From contig NZ_JADKRR010000001.1 in the NCBI RefSeq assembly GCF_015351105.1, positions 1,965,069 to 2,029,068 of the forward strand: DNA of 64,000 bases, in the 5' to 3' direction. Of the stretch, positions 8,751-19,408 are shown in pieces. A program made the translations under genes and the position numbers. The notes beneath the pieces were generated by a model, which made no database searches, was not told the origin of the DNA, and worked only from the letters and a program-made list of their open reading frames with translations. Source of the stretch: Clavibacter sp. VKM Ac-2872. GTDB lineage: Bacteria; Actinomycetota; Actinomycetes; Actinomycetales; Microbacteriaceae. Every line of letters begins with the position of its first letter. Position 1 is the first letter of the stretch.

Positions 8751-9388
8751 CGGTCCGCCGCCGTGCCCGTGGCGGACGCGCCCGCGGGCTGCTGCGGCCC
8801 GAGCATGCCCAGCGCGACGCGCAGGAGGCGGGGCATGTCGGCAGGCGCGCCCTGCTCGGCGGCGGCGGCCGCGGCGTCGTCGACCGCGGTGCGGGCGACG
8901 CGCTCCGACCAGCCGAGGCCGATGAGGGCCGTGACGACGTCGGCCGTGACCGTCGACGCCGACGCCGACGTGCGCGCGCGGGGCTGCGTGACGAACAGCT
9001 TCCCCGCGAGCTGGAGGACGATGAGCTTCGCGGTCTTCGGGCCGATCCCGGAGACGCGGCGGAACGCGGCGTCGTCCTCCGCGGCGACGGCCTGGGCCAT
9101 GGCCTCCGGATCCAGGTGCTCGAGCACCGCGAGGGCCGACTTCGGGCCGACGCCCGTGACGCCGCAGAGCAGCTCGAAGGCCCGCAGCTCGTCCGGGCCC
9201 GGGAAGCCGAAGAGGGTGAGCGAGTCCTCGCGCACGACGAGCGAGGTGAGCACCGTGGCCTCGGATCCGTGGCGCAGCTCGAGCGCGTGCCGCGGCGTCA
9301 CGGAGACGCCGTAGCCCACCCCGTGCACCTCCAGCAGGAGGGTCTGGCCGGAGACGGACAGCACGGTGCCGCGGAGGGAGGAGATCAC
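8747..9388 (-). CDS. ruvA: Holliday junction DNA helicase subunit RuvA
   Basis: Tetrameric protein that binds the four-way junction and loads RuvB. The GTG start gives [11 protein letters not shown] at the N-terminus (the normal family start) and 213 residues. The OB-fold domain is followed by two helix-hairpin-helix motifs ([14 protein letters not shown] and [16 protein letters not shown]) and the C-terminal domain III that touches RuvB ([13 protein letters not shown]). A four-base overlap couples it to ruvB. Confidence 0.95.
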   Translation of the reverse strand: MISSLRGTVLSVSGQTLLLEVHGVGYGVSVTPRHALELRHGSEATVLTSLVVREDSLTLFGFPGPDELRAFELLCGVTGVGPKSALAVLEHLDPEAMAQAVAAEDDAAFRRVSGIGPKTAKLIVLQLAGKLFVTQPRARTSASASTVTADVVTALIGLGWSERVARTAVDDAAAAAAEQGAPADMPRLLRVALGMLGPQQPAGASATGTAADR

Positions 9389-9405
9389 GCCCCCAACCCT
9401 ACGAG

Positions 9406-10014
9406 CTAGGGCCGACCCCGCTGCGCACGCTCGGCCGCGAGCCACGCGGCCTGCGCCGCGGTCGGTCCGGTGCCCGCGGCGGCGTCCGCCCCGGACGTGC
9501 GCGCCGCGGGAGCAGGGGTCCCCGCGATGCCCGCGCGGGACATCCCCGCGCGCCATCCGGCGCAGATCGCGAGGGCGAGCGCGTCCGACGCGTCGGCGGG
9601 CGTGGGCAGCTCGTCGAGACCGAGGATGCGCGCCACCATCGTCGCCACCTGCCTCTTGTCGGCCTGCCCGTACCCGGTCACGGCGGCCTTGACCTCGCTC
9701 GGCGTGTGCAGCGCGACGTCGAGCCCGCGCCGGGCCGCGCCCACCAGGGCCACGCCCGTGATCTGCGCCACGCCCATCACCGTCGAGAGGTTGTCCTGCG
9801 CGAACACGCGCTCGATGGCGACGACGGACGGCCGGTGCCGGTCCACGAGCTCCTCGATGCCGTCGCCCACCGCGAGCAGCCGGTGGTGCAGCTCGGCCCT
9901 CGGGCTCGTGCGGACGACCTGCACGTCCACGAGCCGGGCGGACCGGTCCGCGAAGACGTCGACCACGCCGACGCCGCAGCGCGTCAGCCCGGGGTCGATC
10001 CCGAGGATCCGCAC
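9406..10014 (-). CDS. ruvC: Crossover junction endodeoxyribonuclease RuvC
   Basis: Resolves Holliday junctions by paired cuts. The protein begins [13 protein letters not shown], whose aspartate is the first catalytic acid; others are in [10 protein letters not shown] and [13 protein letters not shown] chose the GTG at this position (202 residues) because family members start within a few residues of the first strand; a GTG 36 bases upstream at 10050 is also in frame and neither has a strong ribosome binding site. About 40 extra alanine-rich residues follow the catalytic core at the C-terminus. Confidence 0.92.
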   Translation of the reverse strand: MRILGIDPGLTRCGVGVVDVFADRSARLVDVQVVRTSPRAELHHRLLAVGDGIEELVDRHRPSVVAIERVFAQDNLSTVMGVAQITGVALVGAARRGLDVALHTPSEVKAAVTGYGQADKRQVATMVARILGLDELPTPADASDALALAICAGWRAGMSRAGIAGTPAPAARTSGADAAAGTGPTAAQAAWLAAERAQRGRP

Positions 10015-10065
10015 GGAGGGGCCGCTGCCGCCCGCGCCGCTCCCCCGCACCCCGGCGATGAGGGC

Positions 10066-10833
10066 CTACTCCTCGTCGTCGTCGTCCAGCGCGGCCTGCA
10101 CATCGGCGGGCACGTCGCTGTTGACGTAGATGTTCTGGACGTCGTCCAGGTCCTCCATGGCGTCGACGAGCTTGTTCACCTTGCGCGCGGTCTCGAGGTC
10201 GACCTCGACCTTGACCTGCGGCACGAACTCCACGTCGGCGGAGTCGTAGTCGATCCCCGCGTCCTGGAGGGCCTGGCGCACGGCGACCATGTCGGACGGC
10301 TCGCAGCGGATCTCGAACACCTCGCCGTGGTCGGTCACGTCCTCCGCTCCCGCGTCGAGCACGGCGGTGAGGACGTCGTCCTCGCTGGGCGCCTCGGCAT
10401 GCGGCACGGCGATGACGCCCTTGCGGTGGAAGTTGTAGGCGACGCTGCCGGGGTCGGCCATGGTGCCGCCGTTGCGGCTCATGGCCGTGCGGACCTCGGC
10501 GGCGGCGCGGTTCTTGTTGTCCGTGAGGCACTCGACGAGCATCGCGACGCCGTTGGCCGCGTAGCCCTCGTACATGATCGTCTGGTAGTCGACGACCTCG
10601 CCGAGGAGGCCCGCGCCGCGCTTGACCGCGCGATCGATGTTGTCGTTAGGGACGCTGGTCTTCTTGGCCTTCTGCACCGCGTCGACGAGGGTCGGGTTGC
10701 CGCTCATGTCAGCGCCGCCGATCTTGGCCGCGACCTCGATGTTCTTGATCAGCTTCGCGAACGACTTGGCGCGCCGCGAGTCGATGATCGCCTTCTTGTG
10801 CTTCGTGGTCGCCCACTTGGAATGTCCGGACAC
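10066..10833 (-). CDS. YebC/PmpR family regulator or translation factor
   Basis: The 255-residue protein begins [20 protein letters not shown], the signature N-terminus of the YebC family, and keeps GRGGTM-equivalent [19 protein letters not shown]. Members are described as DNA-binding transcription regulators; some members instead help ribosomes at proline stretches, and sequence alone does not decide between these roles. AAGGAGAA lies 8 bases before the GTG start. A TTGACA (10865-10870 on the minus strand) stands upstream and may belong to its promoter. It sits between pdxT and ruvC, as in other actinobacteria. Confidence 0.92.
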   Translation of the reverse strand: MSGHSKWATTKHKKAIIDSRRAKSFAKLIKNIEVAAKIGGADMSGNPTLVDAVQKAKKTSVPNDNIDRAVKRGAGLLGEVVDYQTIMYEGYAANGVAMLVECLTDNKNRAAAEVRTAMSRNGGTMADPGSVAYNFHRKGVIAVPHAEAPSEDDVLTAVLDAGAEDVTDHGEVFEIRCEPSDMVAVRQALQDAGIDYDSADVEFVPQVKVEVDLETARKVNKLVDAMEDLDDVQNIYVNSDVPADVQAALDDDDEE

Positions 10834-10909
10834 GGGGGGTTCTCCTTACGCGGCGTCTGCTCGCTGTCAATGATGGACCATCGGGGCCCGCCGCCTGGGA
10901 CCCGGGAGG

Positions 10910-11539
10910 TCAGAGGATGCGGCCGGCGTCCTCGACCATGTCGAGGAAGAGGCGGTGGAACCGGAGATCGCCCGTGACCTCCGGGTGGAACGAGGTGCCG
11001 AGCAGCGCCCCCTGCCGCACGGCGACGACGCGGCCGTCGTCGAGCGAGGCGAGCGCGGTCGCCGCGGGGCCGACCGAGGCGACCACGGGCGCGCGGATGA
11101 ACACGGCGTGCACGGGCGGGTCCCCCAGCGCCGGGACGTCGAGGTCGACCTCGAAGGACGCCGTCTGGGATCCGAACGCGTTCCGGCGGACCGACACGTC
11201 GAGCCCGCCGATGCTCCGCTGGTCGTGGATCGCGTCGACGATCTCGTCGGCCAGCATGATGAGGCCCGCGCAGGTGCCGTAGACGGGCAGCCCGCCGTCG
11301 ATGGCGTCGCGCAGCGGCTCCGCGATCCCGAACTGGCGCGACAGCTTGTCCATCACGGTGGACTCGCCGCCCGGGATCACGAGCCCGGACAGACCGGGCA
11401 GGTCCTTCGGCTGGCGGACGAGCCGCGTCCGGGCGCCGAAGCCCTCGAGAACGCGGACGTGCTCGCGGACGTCCCCCTGGAGCGCGAGGACGCCGACCAG
11501 CGGGCCGTCGCCGGGCAACGCCGGGGTGCTACCAGCCAC
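10910..11539 (-). CDS. pdxT: Pyridoxal 5'-phosphate synthase glutaminase subunit PdxT
   Basis: Releases ammonia from glutamine and channels it to PdxS for pyridoxal phosphate synthesis. This 209-residue class I glutamine amidotransferase has the nucleophile Cys90 in YGTCAGLI and the His185/Glu187 pair in SFHPEVTGD, plus the oxyanion region IPGGEST. Its ATG lies inside the last codons of pdxS (11-base overlap), so the two subunits are translated together. Confidence 0.96.
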   Translation of the reverse strand: MAGSTPALPGDGPLVGVLALQGDVREHVRVLEGFGARTRLVRQPKDLPGLSGLVIPGGESTVMDKLSRQFGIAEPLRDAIDGGLPVYGTCAGLIMLADEIVDAIHDQRSIGGLDVSVRRNAFGSQTASFEVDLDVPALGDPPVHAVFIRAPVVASVGPAATALASLDDGRVVAVRQGALLGTSFHPEVTGDLRFHRLFLDMVEDAGRIL

Positions 11540-12431
11540 GCTCGGCGAGGCGGTGCGGAGCGGGGACGTCGGCGACGTTGATCCCGACCATGGCCTCGCC
11601 CAGCCCGCGCGACGCCTCGGCGATGGCGTCGGGGTCGTTGAACAGCGCGGTCGCGGTGACGACGGCCTTGGCGCGCGCCACCGGGTTGCCCGACTTGAAG
11701 ATGCCGGATCCGACGAACACGCCGTCGGCGCCGAGCTGCATCATCATCGCCGCGTCCGCCGGGGTGGCCACGCCGCCCGCGGTGAAGAGGACGACGGGCA
11801 GCTGACCGGTCTTCGCGACCTCGAGCACCAGGTCGTACGGCGCCTGCAGCTCCTTCGCCGCGACGTAGATCTCGTCGTGCGTGAGGGCGCTGAGCGCGCG
11901 GATCTCGGACTTGATGGTGCGGATGTGCTTGGTGGCCTCGGAGACGTCGCCCGTGCCGGCCTCGCCCTTGGAACGGATCATGGCCGCGCCCTCGGTGATG
12001 CGGCGGAGCGCCTCGCCGAGCGTCGTGGCACCGCAGACGAAGGGGACGGTGAAGCCCCACTTGTCGATGTGGTTCACGTAGTCGGCGGGGCTCAGCACCT
12101 CGGACTCGTCGATGTAGTCGACCTCGAGGGACTGCAGGACCTGCGCTTCGACGAAGTGGCCGATGCGCGCCTTCGCCATGACGGGGATGGAGACCTCGGC
12201 CTTGATCTGGTCGATGAGGTCGGGGTCGCTCATGCGGGCGACGCCGCCCTGCGAGCGGATGTCGGCGGGGACGCGCTCGAGGGCCATGACGGCGACCGCT
12301 CCCGCGTCCTCCGCGATGCGCGCCTGCTCGGCGTTGACGACGTCCATGATGACGCCGCCCTTGAGCATCTCCGCGAGTCCGCGCTTGACGCGGCTCGAGC
12401 CGACCTGTCCGGGGGTGTTGGTGTCAGTCAT
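11529..12431 (-). CDS. pdxS: Pyridoxal 5'-phosphate synthase lyase subunit PdxS
   Basis: Builds pyridoxal phosphate from ribose 5-phosphate, glyceraldehyde 3-phosphate and ammonia. The 300-residue TIM barrel has [17 protein letters not shown], the catalytic lysine in [10 protein letters not shown] (Lys87), and the conserved [13 protein letters not shown] motif. GGGAG lies 5 bases before the ATG; TAGGAT just upstream of it could be a -10 element. Together with pdxT this gives the DXP-independent B6 route. Genes for phosphatidylinositol synthesis that separate this gene from the upstream HIT gene in mycobacteria are absent here. Confidence 0.97.
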   Translation of the reverse strand: MTDTNTPGQVGSSRVKRGLAEMLKGGVIMDVVNAEQARIAEDAGAVAVMALERVPADIRSQGGVARMSDPDLIDQIKAEVSIPVMAKARIGHFVEAQVLQSLEVDYIDESEVLSPADYVNHIDKWGFTVPFVCGATTLGEALRRITEGAAMIRSKGEAGTGDVSEATKHIRTIKSEIRALSALTHDEIYVAAKELQAPYDLVLEVAKTGQLPVVLFTAGGVATPADAAMMMQLGADGVFVGSGIFKSGNPVARAKAVVTATALFNDPDAIAEASRGLGEAMVGINVADVPAPHRLAERGW

Positions 12432-12444
12432 TGTGCTCCCTATC

Positions 12445-13029
12445 CTATTCGCCCGCGGGGGCGGGCCAGGCTGCGGCGATGGATGCGCGCACGTCGCCCA
12501 GCAGCTGCGGCAGCGCCTTGGTCTTCGCGATGATCGGCAGGAAGTTCGCGTCCTGCCCCCACCTGGGCACGATGTGCTGGTGCAGGTGCTCGGCGATGCC
12601 GGCGCCCGCCACCTGCCCCTGGTTCATGCCGATGTTGTAGCCGTCGTTCCGCGACACCTCGCGCACGACCCGCATGGCGGTCTGCGTCAGCGACCCGATC
12701 TCGGCGACCTCCTCGGGGGTCGCGAGGTCGTAGGTCGCGATGTGACGGTACGGGCAGACGAGCAGATGACCGCTGTTGTAGGGGAAGAGATTGAGCAGCA
12801 CGTAAGCACGCTCGCCGCGCGCGACGATGAGCGCGTCCTCGTCCGACATCGACGGCGCGATGCAGAACGGGCACTCGTCCCGATCCGGCTGCTGCCCCTT
12901 CTCGATGTAGACCATGCGGTGCGGGGTCCACAGTCGCTGGAACTCGTCGGGCACGCCCGTGAGGTGGCCGGGGTCGTCGAGGCGCACCTCGCCGCGCCCG
13001 TCCTCTCCCCCGGACTCGTGGTCCGACAT
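12445..13029 (-). CDS. HIT family hydrolase/phosphorylase
   Basis: A 194-residue histidine triad protein with [11 protein letters not shown] (the HxHxH core at 148-152) and two cysteines in DECPFCIAP (about 53-56). The gene follows thrS by two bases. In Mycobacterium tuberculosis the HIT gene in this position encodes an Ap4A phosphorylase, so a role in clearing dinucleoside polyphosphates, by-products of aminoacyl-tRNA synthetases, is the best guess. The N-terminal 30 residues are acidic and probably disordered. Substrate is not proven by sequence. Confidence 0.88.
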   Translation of the reverse strand: MSDHESGGEDGRGEVRLDDPGHLTGVPDEFQRLWTPHRMVYIEKGQQPDRDECPFCIAPSMSDEDALIVARGERAYVLLNLFPYNSGHLLVCPYRHIATYDLATPEEVAEIGSLTQTAMRVVREVSRNDGYNIGMNQGQVAGAGIAEHLHQHIVPRWGQDANFLPIIAKTKALPQLLGDVRASIAAAWPAPAGE

Positions 13030-13031
13030 CG

Positions 13032-15086
<2,055 letters not shown>

Positions 15087-15222
15087 TGCGGGCTCCTTGC
15101 GGGACGGGGAGGGAACCGATCCAGACTACCGGCGCGCGACGGGGCCCCATCGACGCCCGCGGCACGGATCCGCCTCGGGACACGCCGGAGCGGGCCGCCG
15201 GCGCGGGGGCCCGGGAAAAGAA

Positions 15223-15248
15223 GAAGGCCCCGGTCTCCCGGGGCCTTC
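15223..15248 (-). terminator. Intrinsic terminator of the Gly-Cys-Val tRNA transcript
   Basis: An 11-base perfect stem (gaaggccccgg) with a 4-base loop, followed on the minus strand by a T-rich stretch (TTCTTTTCCC). It directly follows the last tRNA and is the most canonical intrinsic terminator in the window. Confidence 0.85.
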
Positions 15249-15251
15249 TGG

Positions 15252-15326
15252 TGGTGAGCGATACTGGGATCGAACCAGCGACCTCTTCCGTGTCAGGGAA
15301 GCGCGCTACCGCTGCGCCAATCGCTC
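15252..15326 (-). tRNA. tRNA-Val (GAC anticodon)
   Basis: Folds as a full cloverleaf: acceptor GAGCGAT/ATCGCTC, D stem GCGC/GCGC, anticodon stem CTTCC/GGAAG with loop CTGACAC (anticodon GAC, reads GUC/GUU), T arm with TTCGATC. The discriminator A is followed by an encoded CCA. Last gene of the three-tRNA transcript. Confidence 0.95.
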
Positions 15327-15336
15327 ATGCACTTGC

Positions 15337-15410
15337 TGGAGGTGGGGACGGGATTTGAACCCGCGTGGACGGCTTTGCAGGCCGCTGCCTCGCCTCTCGG
15401 CCACCCCACC
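15337..15410 (-). tRNA. tRNA-Cys (GCA anticodon)
   Basis: Acceptor GGTGGGG/CCCCACC, anticodon loop CTGCAAA (GCA), T loop TTCAAAT. The discriminator is U, expected for cysteine tRNA, and CCA is encoded. Middle gene of the cluster, 10 bases before tRNA-Val. Confidence 0.95.
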
Positions 15411-15474
15411 ATGGGTGCTTCCACACCGGTGGTTCCCACCTTGTGAAAGGGACCCCTCTCAGGGCCCCTGTTCG

Positions 15475-15546
15475 AGCGGATGACGAGATTCGAACTCGCG
15501 ACCCTCACCTTGGCAAGGTGATGCGCTACCACTGCGCCACATCCGC
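15475..15546 (-). tRNA. tRNA-Gly (GCC anticodon)
   Basis: Acceptor GCGGATG/CATCCGC, anticodon stem TCACC/GGTGA with loop TTGCCAA (anticodon GCC), T loop TTCGAAT. The discriminator U is followed by CGA, so the 3' CCA must be added after transcription. First gene of the minus-strand cluster; the spacer to tRNA-Cys is 64 bases. Confidence 0.95.
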
Positions 15547-15594
15547 ATTTCACTCGCTCGCCACCGGCTTCCCGGCGACCCTGCGTGCTCGATG

Positions 15595-15624
15595 ACTCTA
15601 GCCGATCTCCTGGCGCGGGTGCAA
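15595..15624 (-). promoter_or_regulatory. Probable promoter of the Gly-Cys-Val tRNA cluster
   Basis: On the minus strand TTGCAC and TAGAGT are separated by 18 bases, about 50 bases ahead of tRNA-Gly. The remaining sequence between here and the plus-strand tRNA-Val (to 15826) shows no gene. Confidence 0.5.
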
Positions 15625-15826
15625 AACGACGCCCGCTCGAGCGCACCGGGCGGCCGTCTCGCACGCCGTTCCCCCCGTGTTCACGCGGATCGGGTGGACG
15701 CGGGACCGACGCCGGTCCGGGCGTGTCGCGACCCGGGCCGCCCCGACCGAGGGGACCGGCGCCCCGTGACCTCGAGCGGCCCCGCGGTATGGCATCATGG
15801 ATCCGCACCGTCCGCGGTGCGAGCAC

Positions 15827-15899
15827 GGGCGATTGGCGCAGTTGGTAGCGCGCTTCCTTCACACGGAAGAGGTCATCGGTTCGAGTCCGGTATCGCCCA
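15827..15899 (+). tRNA. tRNA-Val (CAC anticodon)
   Basis: Acceptor GGGCGAT/ATCGCCC, D arm with TTGGTA, anticodon stem CTTCC/GGAAG with loop TTCACAC (anticodon CAC, reads GUG), T loop TTCGAGT, discriminator A. CCG follows, so CCA is not encoded. It diverges from the other three tRNAs; its anticodon stem is identical to that of tRNA-Val(GAC). Confidence 0.95.
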
Positions 15900-15931
15900 C
15901 CGAAGCAGTCCATCCGGCGGATCCCGCCGCA

Positions 15932-16891
15932 TCACGTCAGCAGCGCGCGTGCCGTCCCCTCGTCCAAGACGATGTCCGTCACGAGCCCGGCGGCCAGCGC
16001 GCCGCGCACGCTCCGCGCCTTGGACGCCCCCGCGACCACGCACACGCGTCGCGGCGCCTTGCGGATCGTGGCCAGGTCCGGACCGCTCGCGCGCGCGTTG
16101 ATCGCGATGTCGGCCGACGATCCGTCCTCCCGGAAGAACACGGTGGAGACGTCGCCCACCACGCCGTCCGCGTCGAGCGCGCGCTGGTCGGACCGCTCGA
16201 GGTACCCGCCCGAGTAGACGTGGCTGGGCACGAGCGCGACCGGGGATCCGACGCCGAACAGCACCATGTCCATCCGCTCCTGCAGCTCGAGCACGCGCTT
16301 CGTGCTCCGTTCCCGCCACAGCGCCTGCTTGGTGGCGGGGTCGTCGAAGAACGCCGGCACCGGGAACTGCTGCACGGTGGCGCCGTACGCCTGCCCGAAC
16401 CGGCGGAGGATCTCGCTCGCGTACATGATCCCGGTGGTGCGCACGTTGCCGGCCCCGTTGAGCTGCACCACGAGCGTGTTGTGCGTCGGCTTCGGCACGA
16501 GGTAGCGGCTCACCGCGCTCACCGTCGACCCCCACGCGACGCCGACGACCATGTTCGAGTCCACGTACTGCGTGAGCATCCGTGCAGCCGAGAGGGCGAC
16601 GCGGTCGACCCGGTCGACGTCGCTCGTCTGGTCCGGCACGGGGACGACGTGCGCGACCACGCCGTAGCGCTCGTGCAGCTGCTCCCCCAGCACCGTGGCG
16701 AGGTCGAGCGGCGAGCGGATCTGGATGTCCACGAGGCCCGTCTCCCGGGCGAACGAGAGGAGCCGGGACACCGACGAGCGGCTCGTGCCGAGCTCGCGCG
16801 CGATGGCCTCCATCGTCAGGTCCTGCATGTAGTAGAGGTGCGCCGCGCGCAGGGCGTCCTGGGTGCGCTCGTGCGCGATGCCGTCGACCAT
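15932..16891 (-). CDS. SorC family sugar-binding transcriptional regulator
   Basis: The 319 residues have an N-terminal helix-turn-helix (about 20-55, DLTMEAIARELGTSRSSVSRLL) and a C-terminal sugar-phosphate-binding domain (VVGVAWGSTVSAVSRYL, LNGAGNVRTTG, MVLFGVGSP, GDVSTVFF), the standard SorC/DeoR-C layout. I start at MVDGIAHERTQDALRAAHLYYMQD; ATG codons at 16909 and 16972 are also in frame, none with a clear ribosome binding site. It faces glpD across 110 bases containing inverted repeats, so it probably controls glpD and perhaps the glp/dha genes nearby (inference). Effector unknown. Confidence 0.88.
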   Translation of the reverse strand: MVDGIAHERTQDALRAAHLYYMQDLTMEAIARELGTSRSSVSRLLSFARETGLVDIQIRSPLDLATVLGEQLHERYGVVAHVVPVPDQTSDVDRVDRVALSAARMLTQYVDSNMVVGVAWGSTVSAVSRYLVPKPTHNTLVVQLNGAGNVRTTGIMYASEILRRFGQAYGATVQQFPVPAFFDDPATKQALWRERSTKRVLELQERMDMVLFGVGSPVALVPSHVYSGGYLERSDQRALDADGVVGDVSTVFFREDGSSADIAINARASGPDLATIRKAPRRVCVVAGASKARSVRGALAAGLVTDIVLDEGTARALLT

Positions 16892-16902
16892 CCGGTCATG
16901 GT

Positions 16903-16916
16903 TGCACATCCGTGCA
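16903..16916. promoter_or_regulatory. Inverted repeat in the regulator-glpD interval (candidate operator)
   Basis: tgcac-atcc-gtgca is a perfect 5+4+5 inverted repeat at the 5' end of the regulator gene. It is positioned to allow autoregulation. A second repeat lies just downstream at 16927-16950. Binding is unproven. Confidence 0.35.
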
Positions 16917-16921
16917 CGGGC

Positions 16922-16950
16922 TTCGCATGATCCGTTCGCGGGCGGATGAT
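16922..16950 (+). promoter_or_regulatory. Candidate glpD promoter overlapping an inverted repeat
   Basis: TTCGCA and GATGAT are separated by 17 bases, about 50 bases before the glpD GTG. The near-palindrome atgatccg-N8-cggatgat (16927-16950) covers this promoter, a natural place for a repressor. Confidence 0.35.
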
Positions 16951-17001
16951 GGACGCAGAGCACGCGCACCACGCACGCATCGAACAGAGAGAAGCCTCCT
17001 C

Positions 17002-18762
17002 GTGACCACGTCGAAGAAGACCGACCTGCGGGACAACGTCGCCCGCATCCACGACCGCCCGAGCGCCCAGGTGCTCGTCATCGGCGGCGGCATCAACGGC
17101 ATCGCGACGTTCCGCGACCTCGCGCTCCAGGGCGTCGACGTCGTGCTCGTCGAGCGCGCCGACTACGGCTCGGGCGCCTCGGCGGCGAGCTCGCACATGA
17201 TCCACGGCGGCATCCGCTACCTCGAGAACGGCGAGTTCCGCCTCGTCCGCGAGTCCGTCGAGGAGCGCAACGGCCTGATCCGCATCGCGCCCCACTACGT
17301 GAAGCCGCTGCAGACGACCATGCCGATCTTCTCCACCTTCTCCGGCATCCTCAACGCGCCGCTGCGCATGCTGACGCACAAGCAGCGCTCCACCAAGGAG
17401 CGCGGCGCGCTCCTCATCAGCGTCGGCATGACGCTGTACGACTCCTTCTCCCGTGACGGCGGCTCGGTGCCGCGCCACCGCTTCCGCATCGGCAAGGCCG
17501 CCCGGGAGGACATGCCCGCGCTCAACAAGGACGTCAAGTTCACCGGCACCTACTACGACGCCTCCGTGCACGAGCCCGAGCGCCTCGCGCTCGACGTGCT
17601 CAAGGACGGGCTGGCCGCCGGCGACCACGCCCGCAGCGCCAACTACCTCGAGGCCGTGGGCGTCGCGGACGGCGGCGTGAAGCTGCGGGACGTGATCTCC
17701 GGCACCGAGTTCGTCGTGAAGGCCGACGTGGTCGTCAACGCCTCCGGCCCCTGGACCGACCTCACCAACGAGGCCATGGGCGGCGAGACGAAGTTCATGG
17801 GCGGCACCAAGGGATCGCACATCGTCGTCGACAACGCCGAGCTGCTCGAGGCGACCAAGGGCCGCGAGATCTTCTTCGAGAACAACGACGGCCGCATCGT
17901 CCTCATCTACCCGCTCAAGGGCCGCGTCCTCATCGGCACCACGGACATCGACGCCGACCCGAGCGAGCCGGCCGTCTGCACCGAGGAGGAGGTCGACTAC
18001 TTCTTCGACCTCGTCAAGCACGTCTTCCCGCAGATCGAGCTGAACCGCGACCACATCGTGTACCGCTACTCGGGCATCCGCCCGCTGCCGCGCCACGAGG
18101 ACACAGCGCCCGGCTTCGTGTCCCGCGACTACCGCATCGTCGAGACCGAGATCGCGGGCCTCGCCGGCAGCAAGGTGCTGAGCCTGGTCGGCGGCAAGTG
18201 GACGACGTTCCGCGCGCTGTCGGCGCACCTCTCCACCGAGGCCACCACGCGCCTCGGCGTGGAGCGCTCGGTCGACACGACCGGCATGCCCATCGGCGGC
18301 GGCAAGGACTTCCCGTCCTCCAGCACCGCCCGCGCCCGCTGGATCGCCACGCAGGCCGCTCGCGCGGAGGGCATCGGCACCGAGCAGGTCGACCGCCTGC
18401 TCAACCGCTACGGCACCCGCGCCACGAGCGTCATCGACGTCCTCTCCGGACAGCCGTCGACGCCGCTCACGACCGACCCGCAGCTGACGCGCGCCGAGAT
18501 CGCGTACTTCGCCACGCACGAGGACGCGGTGCACCTCGCCGACGTCGTGCTCCGCCGCACGAACCTCGCGTTCGTCGGCGGCGTGACCCGCGAGATGCTC
18601 GCGGAGATCGCGGACGTGCTGCAGGACACGCTCGGCTGGACCGGCGAGGAGCGCGACGCGGAGATCCAGGACACCGTCGACACGCTCCGGACGTACCACG
18701 GCGTCGACGTCGGCGCCACGAAGGTCGCGGCCGACGCGACCGTCACGGAGTTCGCGAACTAG
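17002..18762 (+). CDS. glpD: Glycerol-3-phosphate dehydrogenase (FAD)
   Basis: Oxidises glycerol 3-phosphate to dihydroxyacetone phosphate and passes electrons to the quinone pool at the membrane. The 586 residues show the FAD dinucleotide fold VIGGGINGIATFRDLALQG near residues 26-45, GASAASSHMIHGGIRYLE, and the C-terminal regulatory domain. The GTG start (TTSKKTDLRD) follows GAGAGAAG by 8 bases. It diverges from the SorC-type regulator. A hairpin at 18794-18825 ends the transcript. It completes the GlpF-GlpK-GlpD route found a few kilobases downstream. Confidence 0.95.
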   Translation: MTTSKKTDLRDNVARIHDRPSAQVLVIGGGINGIATFRDLALQGVDVVLVERADYGSGASAASSHMIHGGIRYLENGEFRLVRESVEERNGLIRIAPHYVKPLQTTMPIFSTFSGILNAPLRMLTHKQRSTKERGALLISVGMTLYDSFSRDGGSVPRHRFRIGKAAREDMPALNKDVKFTGTYYDASVHEPERLALDVLKDGLAAGDHARSANYLEAVGVADGGVKLRDVISGTEFVVKADVVVNASGPWTDLTNEAMGGETKFMGGTKGSHIVVDNAELLEATKGREIFFENNDGRIVLIYPLKGRVLIGTTDIDADPSEPAVCTEEEVDYFFDLVKHVFPQIELNRDHIVYRYSGIRPLPRHEDTAPGFVSRDYRIVETEIAGLAGSKVLSLVGGKWTTFRALSAHLSTEATTRLGVERSVDTTGMPIGGGKDFPSSSTARARWIATQAARAEGIGTEQVDRLLNRYGTRATSVIDVLSGQPSTPLTTDPQLTRAEIAYFATHEDAVHLADVVLRRTNLAFVGGVTREMLAEIADVLQDTLGWTGEERDAEIQDTVDTLRTYHGVDVGATKVAADATVTEFAN

Positions 18763-18793
18763 CAGCGCGCGCGGCGGATCCGATCCGCATCCT

Positions 18794-18825
18794 GGAGGCC
18801 GGTCGCCGACAGGCGGCCGGCCTCC
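18794..18825 (+). terminator. Hairpin terminator after glpD
   Basis: A 14-base stem (ggaggccggtcgcc with ggcggccggcctcc, one G-U pair) and a GACA loop, 31 bases after the glpD stop. No T-run follows. Confidence 0.65.
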
Positions 18826-18871
18826 CGTCGTCCCGGGAGCCGCTGTCAGCGGACGGGTCTACGGTCGGGCC

Positions 18872-19363
18872 ATGACGCATCCCCGGCTCGACCCGATCCC
18901 GCTGACCACCCTCCAGGGCGAGGACACCACATTCGGCGCGTACGCCGACAAGGTCGTGCTCGTCGTCAACGTCGCGTCGCGCTGCGGCCTCGCGCCGCAG
19001 TACGAGAAGCTCGAGCAGCTGCAGCGCACCTACGGGGAGCGCGGCTTCACCGTCATCGGCTTCCCGAGCAACCAGTTCCTCCAGGAGCTCGGATCCGCGG
19101 AGGCCATCGACGAGTACTGCTCCACCACGTGGGGCGTGACCTTCCCGATGATGGAGAAGGTCAAGGTCAACGGCCGCTCCGCGCATCCCGTCTACGCGGA
19201 GCTGACGAAGACGCCCGACGCGGACGGCAAGGCCGGCCGCGTCAAGTGGAACTTCGAGAAGTTCGTCGTCACGCCGTCGGGCGCCGTGCACCGCTTCCGG
19301 CCGACCGTCGAGCCGGACGCGCCCGAGATCGTGTCGCTCATCGAGGCCGAGCTGCCCGCCTGA
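18872..19363 (+). CDS. Glutathione peroxidase family protein (cysteine type)
   Basis: A 163-residue thiol peroxidase that reduces hydrogen or lipid peroxides. The peroxidatic Cys38 lies in NVASRCGLAPQY; the other members of the catalytic set are Gln in GFPSNQF and Trp/Asn in KWNFEKF. Actinobacteria lack glutathione, so thioredoxin or mycothiol systems are the likely reductant (family knowledge, not visible here). No ribosome binding site precedes the ATG; TACGGT stands 6 bases upstream, suggesting a leaderless message. Confidence 0.93.
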   Translation: MTHPRLDPIPLTTLQGEDTTFGAYADKVVLVVNVASRCGLAPQYEKLEQLQRTYGERGFTVIGFPSNQFLQELGSAEAIDEYCSTTWGVTFPMMEKVKVNGRSAHPVYAELTKTPDADGKAGRVKWNFEKFVVTPSGAVHRFRPTVEPDAPEIVSLIEAELPA

Positions 19364-19408
19364 GCGCGGGTCTCCCTCGCCCGCGCTCGCGTCGGTGCGA
19401 CTGCGCGG

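Noticed and set aside
15087-15222. Possible T-box leader for thrS
   Set aside because: I see no T-box sequence, specifier hairpin or terminator-antiterminator pair, and threonine T-boxes are not typical of this group.
16571-16590. A second copy of the catccgtgca word inside the SorC-type regulator gene as an operator
   Set aside because: It lies in coding sequence, lacks the second half-site and is short enough to occur by chance.
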